Positions 7,036-8,279 of a stretch of DNA of 8,279 nucleotides are shown piece after piece (the first letter of the stretch is position 1; the number at the start of each line of letters is the position of its first letter). A program made the translations under genes and the position numbers. This DNA comes from Rhodoferax sp. Its GTDB lineage: Bacteria; Pseudomonadota; Gammaproteobacteria; Burkholderiales; Burkholderiaceae_C. The stretch lies in NCBI GenBank assembly GCA_018882485.1, contig VERU01000093.1, forward strand, positions 1-8,279, in the 5' to 3' direction. The notes beneath the pieces are model-generated. The model was not told where the DNA came from and made no database searches. It saw nothing but the letters and a program-made list of their open reading frames with translations.

Positions 7036-8279
7036 GTCTCGACGCTCCGGCCCCGCATCGCAAAGAGACCCTGCGGTCGCTTCTGGATGAACACGATGAT
7101 GAACACCAGCAGGGCTATCTTGGCCAGCACGGCGCCCACCCAGCCCTCCAGCAGCTTGTTCAGAACCCCCAGGCCCAGCGCGGCGTAAACCGTTCCGGCC
7201 AGCTGCCCGACCCCGCCCAGCACCACCACCATAAAGGAGTCCACGATGTAACTCTGGCCCAGATCCGGACCCACATTGCCCACCTGGCTCAGCGCACAGC
7301 CGGCCAGCCCGGCGATGCCGGAGCCCAGGGCAAAGGCGTAGGTGTCCACCCGCGCCGTGTTCACCCCCATGCAGGCTGCCATCGCGCGGTTCTGCGTGAC
7401 GCCGCGCACGAACAACCCCAGCCGGGTACGGCCCACCAGCCAGGCCACTGCCAGCAGCACAAGCAGCGCGAAGGCAACAATGACGATGCGGTTGTAAGGC
7501 AGGGACAGGTTGCCCATCGCCTGAAGACCGCCGCTCATCCACGAGGGGTTCTCCACGCCCACGTTCTGGGCCCCAAACAGGGTCCGTACGAGTTGCATCA
7601 GCACCAGGCTGATGCCCCAGGTTGCCAGCAGGGTCTCCAGCGGCCGGCCGTACAGGAAGCGGATCACACCGCGCTCGAGCGCAGCACCCACCAGGGCCGA
7701 GGCCACGAAGGCCACGGGCACGGCAGCCACCAGGTAGTAGTCGAACCAGGCCGGCGCATGGCTGCGGAACAAGCCCTGCACCACATAGGTGGCGTAAGCC
7801 CCCACCATCAGCAACTCGCCATGGGCCATGTTGATCACCCCCATGAGCCCGTAGGTGATGGCCAAACCCAGCGCGGCCAGCAGCAGGATGGACCCCAGGC
7901 TCACGCCACTGAACAGCGCACCCAGGCGGTCGCCCCAGGCCAGTGCCGATTCCACCTTCGCCAGGGAGGCGGCCAGAGCCCCCCTGACCTGCGGATCGCT
8001 CTCGACCTGCAGCCGCTCGAACAGCAGCGTCTTGGTGCTGGCTTGCTGGCTGGTCGCCAATGCGGCAGCGGCCTCACGCCGCTGGGCCGGGTCGGGACTG
8101 GCCAGCAGGGCGGTCGCCCGCACCTGCTGGAGCTGCTGTCGCAGCCCGGCGTCTGGCTCGGCTGCGAGCGCCCGATCCAGGACAGGCAGGCGGGTCGCAT
8201 CCAGGTCTCCCTGCAGCTGACGGATGGCCTGCCGGCGGACCGACAGGTCCTTGGAAAACAGCTGCAGGGTGGCCAGGGC
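7032..8279 (-). CDS. urtB: Urea ABC importer permease UrtB (5' end outside window)
   Basis: UrtB is the LivH-type permease partner of UrtC. The last 415 residues are visible; the frame is open to the window edge at 8279, so the start codon lies beyond it. The visible part opens with about 115 soluble, Ala/Leu/Gln/Arg-rich residues in a HEAT-like alpha-helical pattern (SVRRQAIRQL, later QRREAAAALATSQ). To my knowledge this region is usual in proteobacterial UrtB, which runs to more than 500 residues. The membrane domain starts near LGALFSGVSLGSILLLAALG and carries ITYGLMGVINMAHGELLMVG, the family's conserved motif. At least seven further hydrophobic segments follow. The C-terminus ends IQKRPQGLFAMRGRSVET, and the stop overlaps the urtC start. 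A GTG at 8123 is internal to the frame and is not the start. urtA would be expected further upstream, outside the window. Confidence 0.95.
   Translation of the reverse strand, partial: ALATLQLFSKDLSVRRQAIRQLQGDLDATRLPVLDRALAAEPDAGLRQQLQQVRATALLASPDPAQRREAAAALATSQQASTKTLLFERLQVESDPQVRGALAASLAKVESALAWGDRLGALFSGVSLGSILLLAALGLAITYGLMGVINMAHGELLMVGAYATYVVQGLFRSHAPAWFDYYLVAAVPVAFVASALVGAALERGVIRFLYGRPLETLLATWGISLVLMQLVRTLFGAQNVGVENPSWMSGGLQAMGNLSLPYNRIVIVAFALLVLLAVAWLVGRTRLGLFVRGVTQNRAMAACMGVNTARVDTYAFALGSGIAGLAGCALSQVGNVGPDLGQSYIVDSFMVVVLGGVGQLAGTVYAALGLGVLNKLLEGWVGAVLAKIALLVFIIVFIQKRPQGLFAMRGRSVET

Noticed and set aside
5809..7188. 459-codon + strand open frame opposite urtC
   Set aside because: His/Gln/Gly-rich shadow of urtC, which has clear permease motifs on the other strand.

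Overview
The window is GC-rich (roughly two thirds G+C by eye) and densely coding. Protein signatures, codon bias and a urea-transport/urease theme point to a betaproteobacterium of the Burkholderiales, most like the Comamonadaceae. That placement is an inference from style and was not confirmed by a search. It looks like ordinary chromosome: I see no insertion sequence, tRNA, rRNA, CRISPR array or phage gene.

Left half, + strand (26-4255). An ATPase (26-844) and a permease (915-1685) of the nitrate/sulfonate/taurine ABC importer family come first. Fifteen bases later follows ureD (1701-2531), a nickel-urease maturation protein. Next, apparently from its own promoter, is a 545-residue protein with an N-terminal response-regulator receiver domain and tetratricopeptide repeats (2618-4255). 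Its receiver lacks the normal phospho-accepting Asp, which is Glu here, and one of the two Mg-binding acidic residues, which is Gly.

Right half, - strand (8279 down to 4281). This is the distal part of a urea ABC importer operon in the order urtB (5' end beyond the window), urtC, urtD, urtE. urtB/urtC and urtC/urtD overlap by 4 bases (ATGA) and urtD/urtE are 17 bases apart, so the four genes are surely co-transcribed. urtA, the substrate-binding protein gene, should lie just beyond the right edge.

The two halves converge at 4256-4280, where only a short GC-rich inverted repeat separates the stop codons. Together the urt genes import urea and UreD helps assemble the enzyme that hydrolyses it. 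However, ureA/B/C do not follow ureD here. In many relatives urtABCDE-ureDABC... runs in one direction, so this window looks like a rearranged urea locus with the pseudo-receiver gene at the junction. I found no strong evidence for a wholly new system. The degenerate receiver-TPR protein and the rearranged ureD context are the best leads.
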